DNA from: Ceratobasidium sp. AG-K
Taxonomy: Eukaryota > Basidiomycota > Agaricomycetes > Cantharellales > Ceratobasidiaceae
Direction of reading: 5' to 3'
Length of the DNA stretch: 64,000 nt
Assembly: GCA_037039685.1 (NCBI GenBank)
Contig: JAWNGF010000003.1
Coordinates: 3,162,001-3,226,000 of the forward strand
Shown here in pieces: positions 10,869 through 21,197 of the stretch. A program made the position numbers and the translations under genes. The notes under the pieces are model-generated. The model searched no databases and was not told where the DNA came from. It worked only from the letters and a program-made list of their open reading frames with translations. Every line of letters starts with the position of its first letter. Position 1 is the stretch's first letter.

Positions 10869-12802
10869 TTAGTGGGAGACACCTTCTTTTCCCAATTCTT
10901 CTATGATTGTTGCTTCTCTTCCTTTTACGTTGGGTTCAGTTGTTACCCATTCCTTGGACAAGCATTTGAGTGAACAGTGTCCTTCTTGTCCGCACTTCAG
11001 ACATAGGTTTGACACCATCCTTGCCTTGTATACTTCCTCCAGCAACCGCTTCGTAGGGGTCTGGCCAGTGGTGGTAGACTGAGATGCTTTCTTTCCAGTA
11101 GAGGTCTTGATTTGTTGCAGTTTTTGATCAATGGAGATTGCTAGGGTTATCCATTGATTCAGGTTTAGACGCCTCTTGGTACCATCTTCATTGATAAGGG
11201 AAAGTTCAAATTGTGCTAACTCAGTCTTGATTTCCGGTTTAAGTCCTTCTTTGAATTGGTTGATGAGGGCTTCATCTCCCCAATTTACATCAACCATATG
11301 GAAGCGGAACTTGGTTGTGTAATTTGCTGTCAAGTTGATTTGTTTGCATTTTCAAATATCGGCCTCTGCTTTAGCTTTCTTGTTAGGGTTGCTGAATTGT
11401 TCCATAAAGTGGGCTTTGAACATTTCCCATGATGTCAGGTTTGGGTCTGGTACTCCAGTGTTCATAGATGGGAGCAGTACCTGTGCCCAATGGGTGGCAG
11501 AGCGGTTATCCAATTTGAAATTTGCCAGGGCTTCCCTAATTCTTTCTTGTCCAGAACTATATTGGTCACCAAGCTGGACAAAGTAACTCTCCATCTGGGT
11601 GATGAACATTTCTGCTCCTTCTCCTTTCTTTCCATCAAAGGCTTCTGGTCCAGTGACCTTGGGTTGTCTTGGCAAGCTTCCGACTTGGGAATTGAGCAGG
11701 CACTGGAGTCTTTGCTCTAGGTCATTGATTCTTGTTGATTTGGCTTCTGGAGCGGATTGTTTGCTAGGCGCGTGTAATGAGGCCCCTTGACTTCTTCCCT
11801 CAGACTGGTAATAGAGCTTTCCATAGTTGCCACTCATTTGTTTAACGCAGTGAATCCTTCCCTAACTTGCTTGATTCCTTGAGTTTCTGCTTTGTTCCAT
11901 TGAAGCTGTCCTTGGCATGTAGTGTCAAGGTCTTGTTGTACATTTGTTACGAGTCCTTGGGTGTTTGTGACTTCATTTCAGACTGTGTCTACTTCTCTTC
12001 CCGTGAGGTAACTGTTGTGTTTGGCATTATGGGAAGAATTAAGAATAGCCATAAGGGACTGTTGTATTCCCCTAATTGTATTGTTGAAGACCTCTTGGTT
12101 GTTTGCTAGCACTCTTGCTTCTTGCTCTAGTCCAGTGATTCTTTGTGTAAGACCAATTCTTAGTCCTTCAATGACTCTTAGAGTTGTGTTGTGACGTCTT
12201 ATCAGAAGGTTGTCTAGTTTGTCCAAGCTCTGGATAGCAGTCCTTTGTGTGCTAGAAGAACTATTGCTCATAGGTTGGGGGTCAGCAGAGGGTCCTGCTG
12301 CTGGAGTTACTGGTGGTTGCGGTCTTTTGGGTAAAGACAAGGGAATAGGACCCATGTTGGTAATTGTTCCCGTAATGTGTGGGATTTGTGGTGTGGGTGG
12401 AGGACATATTGGAATTAGGGAGACTCCTCCATGGAGCTCAGGTTGGGGGGAAAAATAGCCAAACCCAAATCCTCAATGAGGCATTGTTTCATCAGTTGTG
12501 ATGGTGATTACGTCTGGTTCTGGTCCATAACTTTCATTGCCAGGTTCTTGATTCTCTTCCTGGGGATGTTCTTCGACTAATGATACTTCTGGTTGGAATG
12601 TTCCTGGTACTGTACTTCAGCTAGGTACTCTTGATGGGGCTGGACCCCCTGCTTGTGTGTGTGCAAGTGCGCTTTTGCTGAGTGATGAGGATGGTCTAGC
12701 AGCTCTACTAGGACCTCTTTGTGTGCTTGTGGTGGATGCGGGTCTTGAGACTGTATCTTCTTGTAGTCTGTGTTCAATGGGTGTTGAGGTGTTTGTTGAC
12801 AT
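10869..12802 (-). pseudogene. gag: E3 gag, broken
   Basis: The ATG is at 12802 (MSTNTSTPIE), just inside the PBS. A Pro/Ser-rich N-terminal third (frames 12617-12802, 11978-12355) leads to a helical linker and the conserved capsid-like block EMFITQMESYF (11352-11837). A TGA at about 11352 stands where E11 has CGA (DIRKCKQ). The last part (10869-11333) carries LKPEIKTELAQFELSLINED and the knuckle CLKCGQEGHCSLKC. At least one frameshift lies between 11837 and 11978. Confidence 0.85.
10887..10893 (-). other. Candidate -1 frameshift heptamer, E3 gag-pol
   Basis: G-GGA-AAA in the gag frame (Leu-Gly-Lys), 15 nt before the gag TAA. The -1 frame is open from here into VCGETKEP, the start of Pol. Confidence 0.65.
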
Positions 12803-12809
12803 GGTGTGA

Positions 12810-12821
12810 AGCTTGATTTGT
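12810..12821 (-). other. Primer-binding site of E3
   Basis: The minus strand reads ACAAATCAAGCT two nt after the 5' LTR. It is complementary to the predicted RNA 5' end in the same LTR (12984-12995) with one mismatch. Confidence 0.6.
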
Positions 12822-12823
12822 AA

Positions 12824-13229
12824 TGTTGTAAGCTACTTCTTGGTGGCTATGAGAAAAGCCGCAAGGGAGAGTGGATGGCACTAAGACCTAAGACACCTCT
12901 TGAGTTGCACCACACTTAAGTGGCTGCAGACTCTCAAGGGTAGGGGTGGTTCAGAGTGTCACTCAGAGGGAATGTTTGACAAGACAAAACAAGCTGGGGT
13001 TACCAGGCTTGTTGGTCCTCTATATATATTCAGAAAGTGGCCGAGTCATACAAGGCGCAGCCACATGAGTCATACATACAAGCCAACCAGGAGTGTCCAT
13101 GTGAGTCATGCTGCGCAGGCAGTCATGACTTGTACAAAGTACAGCTGCATTACACAATGTAACAGAACAACCACAAGGATGTGGCAATGCAGCACAGGAA
13201 AGGACAAAACAACAAACAAACAGAACAAC
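12824..13229 (-). repeat. 5' LTR of E3, truncated
   Basis: It matches the 3' LTR at 6147-6614 but ends where the E4 LTR starts (13230); the first ~60-75 nt in minus orientation are missing and are not found at the other end of E4. Confidence 0.88.
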
Positions 13230-13975
13230 TGTCATGAGCTGACTAAGCTCAGACATTTTATTCTGATTGTATATCTTTTTTTTGAACACTTTCCTTTTTT
13301 GGTACAAATGTCCTCTGGCACTTAACTTGTATCATGTGATGTATTTGTCTTTCCATTTGATATCGGTGATAGCTTCCAGAACTTCCAGAATGTCAAGTCA
13401 TACCTTGTATCTTGCTTATCATTGGTTGTACTCAGCTTTCTCACACTGATAGATGATGACGTGGCACTGATCCCTCATGTATATAAACCCAGAGGTCAAG
13501 CTGGTTAACGACAAGGCTTGACCTCCTCTCCATTAGGACTTGATCAATCAATCCTCTTAACTATTACTACTCCTTGGGTTCTAAGACTTGTCTAAAGTCA
13601 AACCCCTTAACCTTTTATATACCTAATTGACCCAAGTCGGGACATTAGGTCAAGCCTTTACAAGCATTAGCCTTAAGCTCCTGCTTTCCACCAAGTAGAT
13701 AGAACGTACACGGGAAAACGGGCATAGTACAACGGACAAAGAGCTATATTTAATATAGACCAGTAGTCCCACGTTGCTATATGCTGTCAGTGAACCCAAT
13801 CGTTATCCTCTTTTGGGTCATAGCGGCTTTAGTCAGCTAAATACACCTTTAATCTGTCATACACTGTTGCTATCACGCCCGCCCAAGGCTGCTGATAACT
13901 GATAAGATCAGATAAGGAGTATATAAAGCAAAAGCTTAGTGTTCAGCACCCTTCACATCCCAATCAACATCTTGA
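13230..13975 (+). repeat. 5' LTR of E4 (inner edge uncertain)
   Basis: The left end is defined by TGTCATGAGC. TATA-like sequences lie near 13480 and at 13919-13927 (TATATAAAG). The inner edge cannot be fixed; no matching downstream LTR is present. Confidence 0.55.
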
Positions 13976-14076
13976 GGAAGCCAGATCCTCTCAAGCCAAC
14001 CTGGAAAGTGGTCGGAGCACCACCCAAGTTAACACTCATATCCAGCAAGAATCCCATCAATTTGTCGTTTCCATCA

Positions 14077-14145
14077 GTACGCACTAAAAAAGGATTAATT
14101 AGTAACTGACTAATTAACCTTAAAAGTGTTCCCCGCATTCTTTAG
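14077..14145 (+). other. Possible 69-nt intron before ORFa of E4
   Basis: A GTACGC donor, a GACTAAT branch-like motif and a TTTAG acceptor bracket 69 nt. The E1 copy has the matching signals (GTATGC and TTTTTAG). ORFa contains no methionine codon, so its start must lie upstream; a spliced leader is one explanation, but no ATG is seen in the upstream frame either. Confidence 0.3.
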
Positions 14146-14740
14146 CCTCTGCAAAGCAGTCTTTAGACTAAAAGACTTTGTACTTGATCTAGACACCAAA
14201 GTCAACAAGTTAAACAGTCAAATTGAAGTACTAGAAGAAGATCAAGTTGAACAAGCAGAGGAACTAAGGGTTGAGCATACAAGAAACAACGAAAACTACA
14301 ATCAATTCAAAGCCGACTACCAAGCACTTCATTCAAGGCTTGAGTTCATTGAAATCAGCATTGAGAACACAAACAAACAACAAGCCAATCAAGACCGTGT
14401 CCAAAGCATAAACCTTACTGACACTAACGTCAAAGTCGAGTGCCTACAAGAACAAATCCGTGTCCTGATTGAAAACTGCGACCAACTCATTAAAATCCAA
14501 GAAAAACATACTCAAAAGGTCGAAAATCTCATCAACAACAACAAATGTCAGTGGCGCACCATTGAAACTCTCAAAGACAAAATCAAGAGCAGATACTGCC
14601 CTCTCGCATCAGAAGTGCGTATTCCTATTAACCAGGATTACCGCCTTCTAAACCATCTTAACACCATTGCCCCCAACCCTTTTCAGTGGGACCAAGACCT
14701 CGACTCACACAGGAACAACACAGGGAACAGCTCAGGTTAG
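14114..14740 (+). CDS. ORFa of E4: coiled-coil protein of unknown function, upstream of gag
   Basis: The frame is open from a TAA at 14111 to TAG at 14738-14740, about 200 codons. The product is highly charged, with heptad-like spacing of Leu/Ile/Val throughout (for example KLNSQIEVLEEDQVEQAEEL and LQEQIRVLIENCDQL), so a long coiled coil is likely. It has no Met at all, so translation must start by splicing, a non-AUG codon or fusion to something upstream. CCCTTTT at 14677-14683 lies in the right phase (AAC-CCT-TTT) for a -1 shift into ORFb. The position before gag fits either an N-terminal extension of Gag or a separate accessory protein. Confidence 0.5.
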   Translation, partial: LTLKVFPAFFSLCKAVFRLKDFVLDLDTKVNKLNSQIEVLEEDQVEQAEELRVEHTRNNENYNQFKADYQALHSRLEFIEISIENTNKQQANQDRVQSINLTDTNVKVECLQEQIRVLIENCDQLIKIQEKHTQKVENLINNNKCQWRTIETLKDKIKSRYCPLASEVRIPINQDYRLLNHLNTIAPNPFQWDQDLDSHRNNTGNSSG

Positions 14741-14937
14741 AATCCCTATCACTCTTTATTGAGGATGTTCATTGTAACTACATATACAAACAGTACAACA
14801 AACTAGGAGTGATTAACGCATTGTTTCTGGAGGACAAAAATCTTGAATTGGTGTTTCTAAGAAGTTTACGTGTCATTAAAGATAGACAAGTTTGCAGCAG
14901 GATTTGCAATATTCTGTACAGTCTGGGCTCCCAATAA
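14686..14937 (+). CDS. ORFb of E4
   Basis: An 83-codon frame, -1 relative to ORFa and overlapping its last 55 nt. It is conserved with E1 (3333-3584). It opens with GTG and has no usable ATG, and it stops 24 nt before the gag ATG at 14962. The chain is basic at the start and aromatic in the middle (CNYIYKQYNKLGVINALFLE). I do not recognise it; fusion to ORFa is the simplest reading. Confidence 0.45.
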   Translation: MGPRPRLTQEQHREQLRLESLSLFIEDVHCNYIYKQYNKLGVINALFLEDKNLELVFLRSLRVIKDRQVCSRICNILYSLGSQ

Positions 14938-14961
14938 ATTCACACTTCTCCCTGCTCCAAC

Positions 14962-15487
14962 ATGTCTAGAGCCCCATCACCAAGTCAAGGAGGGTTCACT
15001 CAAATATCTGAAACATCCCCACCCAATGTAGTCACACATGCAATCAATGCTCTAATAGATGAGGTGCGAAAGATAAACGGCCACATCAATGCCTTGAATA
15101 GCATCACTACCATGCTAGAACAAGGAATTGACAACACTGTTGCAGACGTCATGGCAATCCAAAATCAAACCTCACAGATTGCACCTCTACACCAATTAAT
15201 AACTGCGGTATCTCAATCACTAGCAAACCTAGGAGCAACACCCTCCACAACTGCATCAACCACTACTCCAGGATACAAACTCAAAATGCATCCCCCAGAA
15301 GAATTCTCTGGAGATGTAGACAAATTCGACGAGTTTAAATCGCAATGTACCTTGTACATAAACCATACATCCCCGCAAGCAACTACAGAACAAAAAATTA
15401 CTTATATCATGGTGTATTGCAAAGGGCCTGCTTACGTATGGATGCAACCTGGAATCAATGTAGACACAGCGAGAAGAGGAACAACTC
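14962..15487 (+). pseudogene. gag: E4 gag, N-terminal part, truncated
   Basis: The ATG at 14962 (MSRAPSPSQGG) opens about 175 codons matching E1 Gag: a helical N-terminus, then HPPEEFSGDVDKFDEFK and PAYVWMQPGINVDTARR. The similarity ends after ARRGTT, where unrelated sequence starts. The frame stays open to 15564 but the last 25 codons are not Gag. The zinc knuckle and SH3-like part are lost. Confidence 0.75.
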
Positions 15488-15495
15488 CCGCAATA

Positions 15496-16199
15496 TGTCT
15501 TGTGGCTTGTCAAAGTGCTGAAATGACTCATTTCAGCAGCCACCAGATCTTGAGAGCTGCATAGCTTGTAGATAGTGATTTAGTATAGTTACATGACTGG
15601 AGCAATTAGTTAGATGACTCATAATATATGTTCCAGCCAACCAAAGCACTCTGACTCCATGAATGCTAGTCATCAAGGCATCAGTGTTCATCCACCCCTC
15701 CCATCATTGGTAGATGCCCCCAATGATAGCCACAACCAGATGACTAGTGTTCTGAGGCCTCTAGGGTATAAATACAGGCCCTCTGAGAGCCCTCCAACCT
15801 CACCTCACTCTACATCTGTTGTGCTTTGGCTTTGCTGTGTGATTTCCCCCATTATTGTTGTGTGCCTCAAACAGTATTTGTTAGCCTAAAAGAAAAGGAT
15901 CTCCTGAGTACCTATTATAGAGGAAAGGTTGCAGACGTCTTATAGTGCCTTTACAAGTAAGAACAAGGAAGGCATTTTGGGAATAGCCTAAGATTAGTAC
16001 ATACTTAGTTCATTGCAACTAGGAGTGTGAAACAGTGACATTTAATAGCTAAGGGAACCTGAGCTCAGTACTCCTGCTCTTTCTATTACTAGTGTACATA
16101 CACTCTACAGTAGGAAAGCTTAGTATCAATTCCATTATGTGTGCAACTAGATTGCTTACTTACTGAGAGCATCTCAGACTACTGAGACATTACTTTATA
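15496..16199 (+). repeat. Probable LTR of an unidentified element
   Basis: It begins TGTCTTGTGG and ends CTGAGACA, so the ends are short inverted repeats in TG...CA form. Inside are a TATAAATA box near 15768 and two TGACTCA sites (15524-15530, 15615-15621), the same arrangement as the Gypsy LTRs here. The first site sits in a 21-nt perfect palindrome (15517-15537). No second copy is in the window, so the boundaries are provisional, and no target duplication can be tested. Confidence 0.4.
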
Positions 16200-17885
16200 T
16201 TGTTCCACTGTGTGTATTCTGTAGTTATATCACTTGTACATACAAGTGGCTCCAACTCTCAGATATATAACACTGACAAAATGCTCAAAGAAATGCTTGA
16301 TGGTGTTCCCAACAAAATGCTTGATGAGATGCTTGACAAAATCATTGACAAAACTACACCATCAAATGGTATTTCCCCAAGGTTAGGGGAGAGGGCACAT
16401 TAAAAAGTATTTGGCCCAGGAGGGTAGGAATGGGTGAGTCATCTGGTGGACCATTTAGTGAGATTGACTTGTTTGAGACTAGGAGCTCTTGTAGTTCCTG
16501 CTGGACCACTCCAAGCACTTTGAAACATGTCTCAGACAGCAGAATATTTGGGTTGTGCTGGAATTATTAAAAGAATCAAGGGAAAGGCCCCCCCCCCTAC
16601 ATTATTGATGGCAAATCAGGTAGGCATATTGACTTGTTGTTTGCGTTTGAGCTGAGAGGCATGCATGTCTTGACTTACCATTGCAACCAAGGGTAAGCAG
16701 GTCAAGAAGCCTAAGGTGAAGTCAAATGCTTCATCTCAATGTGATCAGAGCAGGTGCATGTCTTGGGAGAGCGGGTGGTGGGCTCATCACATTGTGGAGA
16801 GCGATGAAGAAGAGGAGCCAGTTGAGCCTTCCCCCAGTCTGCTGAGTCAAACTGACATGCCAAGCCTTGGGATAGAGAAGCCAGCAGCCACTCTCTCTAT
16901 GACTGTCCTGTTGAGCAGGGCAGTGCTTGAAGCCCCAAGCTCATCCTCACCATGGTTGCAGCCCTCTGTGCACTCCAGTGCTGACCAAGTATCCATAGTA
17001 ATTCTGGTAAAGAGGGCTGCAGAAAAGCCAAAAGAATCAAATTTTCCATTTATTGGTGATTCCCTCCTGTTTTGGTTCTCAATGGAGCTACCTACTGGTC
17101 TTGAATAAACATCACTGTTGCTCCTGTGTAACTGAGATAAGCCCAAAAAGCTTGCTCACAATCAGGTAAATCAGCATGACATTGATCTGACTGTCAGCAG
17201 TGACAGTACAGCATTTTTACATGGTGATAGTACACCTCCCCCAATAAATTAATTAAACTTGTGCTATGATTACTTCAACAGTGTTGCACGCTGCTCAGAA
17301 ATGGGTTATAAGGTGTTGAAATCACTGTACAGGAACAATTTGGATACCCCACAAGTGGGTTTAAATATATTAAAGGCACAAAAGGACTGAAAATAGAGTA
17401 AGATTAAGGGTTAGTGACCAATAGAATGGAATGAGTAAAATGAATATATCAATGGGAGGAAGCAAAGCAAAACTATCACAGCTCCCCATTATAATCATAT
17501 TGAAGAGAAGAATATATAGCAGGGGGATCTTGTGTTACATAGAGACAAGAATGTTGGCGTTTCTAAGGGCTACAGACTGCAGCTTCCCTGTTGCTGCAAA
17601 CAATACTGCCTGACCAACTGCATACACAATAGATACAAGCAAAAAGGAGGTAAACTAGTGGATTCCAATGAAATAATTATGCTGTTGCAATATAGTTACA
17701 TGGTAGAAAGAGTGCTCAACCATGCAAGGAATGGTAATAATTTAAGCACCATCACCCATCATATTTTGAGTGTGAGCTATGATTATAGTACTATAAGAAG
17801 CTCTACTGCTACAAGTATAATTCCCAGCCCTTTTATTCATGAGAGTATACACACAAAAGTTAGCTATAACAAGAGGGCGAGTGTA
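16200..17885 (+). other. Unassigned stretch with one ORF
   Basis: No element protein is visible. A short frame at 16280-16403 encodes a repeated KMLDEMLDKI-like helix. A longer one ending at 17108 could begin at ATG 16608 (MANQ) and splice over 16620-16691 (donor GTAGGC, weak) into GKQVKKPKVKSNASSQ, followed by an acidic and Ser/Pro-rich chain (VESDEEEEPVEPSPSLL). I do not recognise it, and it may be a relic. There is a 10-nt C run near 16590. From about 17110 to 17885 I see nothing coding. Confidence 0.3.
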
Positions 17886-17889
17886 TGGA

Positions 17890-18325
17890 TGCAATGGGTA
17901 TTCCCTGGAGCTCATTACACAGTGCATGTATATTGGCAAAATGACTATACTAGGGGCATATAATCAAGAAGCAGGGAGAGCTTGCGGCTGCCTGAGATGT
18001 GATCATACTCTCTGGGTATCATCATTTGTTGCTGGTGAGGGAGGTGGTGGTTAGAACAAACAGACAACAGCTCCAATCATACTACACAGTTGCTTCATTC
18101 ATCAGGTAATATAGACTGGGGGGAGGGCAATGGTAAAGAGTGGTTAAATTCACGGAAACAATGGTATACTCTACAGCTTGTCACATGACACTTGCCAGTG
18201 AAATGGTTATACCAGCAATATATAATCTAGCAGCAGGGAGAGCCTGCAACTGTTGGAGACACAATGATACTCCAAGAGTATCCTCATATGCCTGGCTTTG
18301 GAGGAGGGGAGATGGTAATACTGGG
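17890..18325 (+). repeat. Diverged tandem repeat, two units
   Basis: Unit 1 (about 17890-18052) and unit 2 (about 18158-18318) align over roughly 160 bp: both contain ATATAATC(A/T)AG followed by GCAGGGAGAGC, then GATACTC/CATACTC and TATC(A/C)TCAT blocks and a G-rich end. They are about 265 bp apart and clearly diverged. The second unit abuts the truncated pol of E5. Confidence 0.45.
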
Positions 18326-18342
18326 TTAGGCAACACTGTGCA

Positions 18343-19830
18343 TGAGGAAGATGAATCGCTTAGCACACTTGTCCTAGTGGTCAAAGACCAGGAAAGCCTC
18401 CCTCCTAGTGTCAAGAAGCAATTTAAGGATTATGAAATAATGGAAGGACTCCTATGGTACAAGGGCACGATCTATGTTACAGAAGGTAAGGATCTACACC
18501 TAGAATTACTGCAACAACATCATGATTCACCAACTGCTGGTCATCAGGGGCAGGCAAAAACCCTGGAGCTTCTTTCAAGGCAATACTGCTGGCCAGGAAT
18601 GAAAGCAACAGTTAACAGATACATAGACTCCTGTAAAACATGCCAAAGAAGCAAGGGACACATTCATGCAGTACCAGCAAGACCACTACCCATAGCAACC
18701 CAGCCCTGGGAAGACATCAGCTATGATTTCATTGTCAAGCCACCCAAATCAGCTGGATGGGACAGTATCTTGGTAGTTGTGTACCAACACAGCAAAATGG
18801 CACATTTCATCCCCTGTAAAGAAGCAACAACAGCAGAAGGAGTTGCAGATCTCTTCATATCAAATATCTGGAGGCTTCATGGTTTACCCAAGCAAACAAT
18901 CTCAGACAGAGGAACCACCTTCAACAGCTACTTCTTACATTCCCTTTATGAAAAACTTGGAATCAACCCTTCTTCTAGTACAGCTTTCCACCTTCAAACT
19001 GACAGGCAATCAGAACGAGTTAACCAGCGGCTTGAGGGATTCCTGAGGGCTTTCATCAACTACAGGCAGGATGATTGGGCACAATGGCTACCTATTGCGC
19101 AATCTGTTACAGCAATCATGTCAACAGGATTACTGGCAAAACCCCCTTTGAAATAAACTATGGTTTCCACCCTTGATGGAATATAGTGGAGGCCAATATT
19201 CAGAACCCTTCTGCTAGAAACCTACAAGATCAAATGGAAGAAGCAAGAAGAGAGGCAGTGGCAGCAATGAAATTCCATGAAGAACAGGCAAAGGAACCAA
19301 GGGAAAAATATGAACCAAGTGACCTTGTTTGGGTGCTAAGCACAAATTTCAAAGCAAAGCAACCAATGAAGAAACTTGATGACAAGAAATTAGGCCCTTT
19401 CAAAGTCACAAAAGCAATTTCTTCCTATGCGTATGAGATTGAACTTCCCAAAACCATCAGGAAACATAATGTTTTCCACATTGATTAACTATGGAAATAC
19501 AAGGAGGACAAGGAATTCAACAGGAACCAAGTGCGACCACCCCCCATAGAAACAGAAGAAGATGAAGAAATCTATGAAGTTGAGAAGATTGTGGACTGGC
19601 AGGAAATGAAGGAAGGACTCAAATATGTAATCTGATGGAAGGGATATCCACCAAGCAAAGATACCAAAGAGAGAGCGGAAAAGATCACAGAACTGCTACC
19701 CATCATGAGAAAGTTCCTCAAAGAAAACCCTTTGGCACCTATACCCCCAAATTTCAGACAGCAGCCTGTTAAAAGAACCAGGGGGAGAGCGGCAAACTTC
19801 AACTCAAACAGCTGTTTTCAACCCCACATT
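18343..19830 (+). pseudogene. pol: E5 pol: integrase and chromodomain, truncated and broken
   Basis: It starts within the RNase H-integrase linker (DQESLPPSVKKQFKDYEI). The zinc region has HHDSPTAGHQGQ and CKTCQRSKG. The core has ISYDF, SDRGTTF and QTDRQSERVNQ, so D, D and E are present, but VVVYQHSK replaces the usual VVVDRFSR. A frameshift near 19103 and a TGA near 19172 break the core's end. A TAA at 19486 and a TGA near 19633 interrupt the chromodomain region (YEVEKIVDW, then WKGYPPSKDT). The tail reads RGRAANFNSNS and ends near ORF3. Confidence 0.85.
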
Positions 19831-19879
19831 GCTCTAAAGCCACTCTCAAGCCAAACTACCACTCTTAACCACTACAAAC

Positions 19880-20650
19880 ATGCCTGCTGCTCATTGTTCA
19901 GTCACCATCAGCAACCTCCCTTAGGCCACAGGTGCAGCCCACAAAATCGCAAAGTGCCTCAACTTGGGTGTGGTCTTATACCATGTCCTTCAAGGCATGT
20001 GGCAGGCAGGACAGTGCCAGTACTATGAAGGGAGTAACATGCTCTACCTGGAGGTAGCAGGGGAGTTTGAGTGGGTTGGACACAAGCCACCCACAAAGCA
20101 TCAACTCAGGGCACACCCAAGCATCCTAATAGCAAGGGGATGTGCGGCCTTCTCAGCCTAAGAGGTGATCTTGGGCAGCATCAAGAACAGGATGAGCAAG
20201 GAGTGGGGGGACCACCTAATTGACGACCCCCATGTGTGGCAGTCCAAGTGGATTTGGGAGGAGAAGGAGGGAAGAGTGTGCCTGTGCAACAAGTGGGAGT
20301 GGGATGCAGCCTGGGACCAAGACCTGAAGGATTGGATGGAGGACAGGGGCCAATGGGACAAGGAGATCAAATACAAGCCACAGTGGTGGGACTACAGTCC
20401 CCACTTGGATCAGTGGGCGGAAAGGGAGGGGTTGCCAACAGAATGGCTGGCGGAGGAAGAGAGGGTTTGGGTCAAGGACCACCCCACTTGGGAGAAGGGG
20501 TGCAAGGAGGCACCCATTAAATTGAAGGAGACGGCAGGGGACTCAGTGGAGAACCCCATAATCCTGGAAGAGGAGGTGGAGGATGCTATCTGGTCCCAGG
20601 GGGACAATGAACAATTTGAAAAAATGGTGGGCAACTGTAAGCTACAGTAG
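19880..20650 (+). pseudogene. E5 ORF3, diverged and broken
   Basis: The start is the ATG at 19880 (MPAAHCSVTISNLP), followed by TAG at 19922. The frame then runs to a TAA at 20159 and on to a stop at 20650. Alignment landmarks with E11 ORF3 are GEFEWVGHKPPTKHQL and ARGCAAF (the first Cys of C-x-G-C is Ala here), then Trp-rich acidic sequence. Similarity is low enough that this is a separate branch of the family; it shows ORF3 is old within these elements. It lies in frame +1 to pol, unlike the -1 of the others. Confidence 0.75.
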
Positions 20651-20680
20651 TTGCCATTCAGATCCCCTAAATGAGCTTCT

Positions 20681-20692
20681 AAGGGGGGGTAA
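20681..20692 (+). other. Polypurine tract of E5
   Basis: AAGGGGGGGTAA directly before the 3' LTR. Confidence 0.8.
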
Positions 20693-21188
20693 TGTTGTGA
20701 CCCAAAGCCCCTCCAATGGACTTGGTCTCCTGTTTGCTTGTCCTGTGTATCTTTTGTTGTGACTTCCTTTGTGCACACTTCCTTTGTGTTCAGTTTCTTT
20801 GTTCTTGCACAGCCTTAGGCTGCTTCCTCTCTCTTTTCTCTTATGACTTCCTTTCTTGGCAATTCATGTTCCTTTATAGGACATGACTCATAGAGCTTTC
20901 TGATTGGTTAGTCTGTATGACTTGTTTCTTGGCATGAGTATGACTCATGTCCTTTCTGAATATATAATGAGGCAACAACAAGCATGGTATCCCCATCTTG
21001 TTTTGCCTCATCATTTTCCCCAACAAACAGTCCCTCACTGGGTTTCCCTCAGGGTTACCTTGGATACTCCAGCCTCAGCATTGTTCACAGTCCACTGTTC
21101 ACAGCTCTTTGGGTGCCAAGTCTTTCTGAGTCTTGTCTTGCACACACACAGTTATAGTTGGCAACCTTCATAGAGTTGGGCTGCAACA
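20693..21188 (+). repeat. 3' LTR of E5 (496 bp)
   Basis: TGTTGTGACC...GGCTGCAACA. TGACTCA sites are at 20884-20890 and 20941-20947, with a TATATAA box near 20963. The stretch after TATA, CATCTTGTTTTGCC, resembles the RNA start of the other LTRs, but the matching PBS is lost with the 5' end. Confidence 0.85.
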
Positions 21189-21197
21189 TAAACACAC

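Larger units (their letters stand above)
6147..13229 (-). mobile_element. E3: chromodomain Gypsy element, nearly full length, decayed
   Basis: The order on the minus strand is 5' LTR (12824-13229, shortened), PBS, gag, pol, ORF3, PPT, 3' LTR (6147-6614). The 5' LTR lacks its first ~60-75 nt because E4 begins at 13230. It shares LTR family, gag, pol and ORF3 with E6, E7, E9 and E11, and is closest to E9. Every ORF is broken. Confidence 0.9.
13230..15487 (+). mobile_element. E4: partial Gypsy element, inverted copy of E1
   Basis: It starts with TGTCATGAGC inside the E3 5' LTR and matches E1 (5039 down to about 2783) through LTR, ORFa, ORFb and the first part of gag. Similarity ends abruptly at about 15487, after a segment that in E1 continues into gag. 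Pol and the 3' LTR are missing. ORFa and ORFb are open here but broken or shifted in E1. Confidence 0.85.
18343..21188 (+). mobile_element. E5: 3' half of a chromodomain Gypsy element
   Basis: The element is 5'-truncated. It keeps the integrase end of pol, a diverged ORF3, a polypurine tract and the 3' LTR. Pol is closest to E10, although the LTR is a third family (TGTTGTGACCC...GGCTGCAACA). Confidence 0.85.

Noticed and set aside
14090..14118. A small inverted repeat as a terminator hairpin
   Set aside because: It is short and AT-rich and lies inside the possible intron around the branch point; there is no evidence for termination.
16588..16598. Run of C near 16590 as a polypurine tract or regulatory site
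   Set aside because: No LTR end or coding end lies next to it on either strand.
16608..17108. ORF at 16608-17108 as a firm gene
   Set aside because: The splice donor is weak, the product is low-complexity and nothing nearby supports it; it is kept only as an unassigned stretch.
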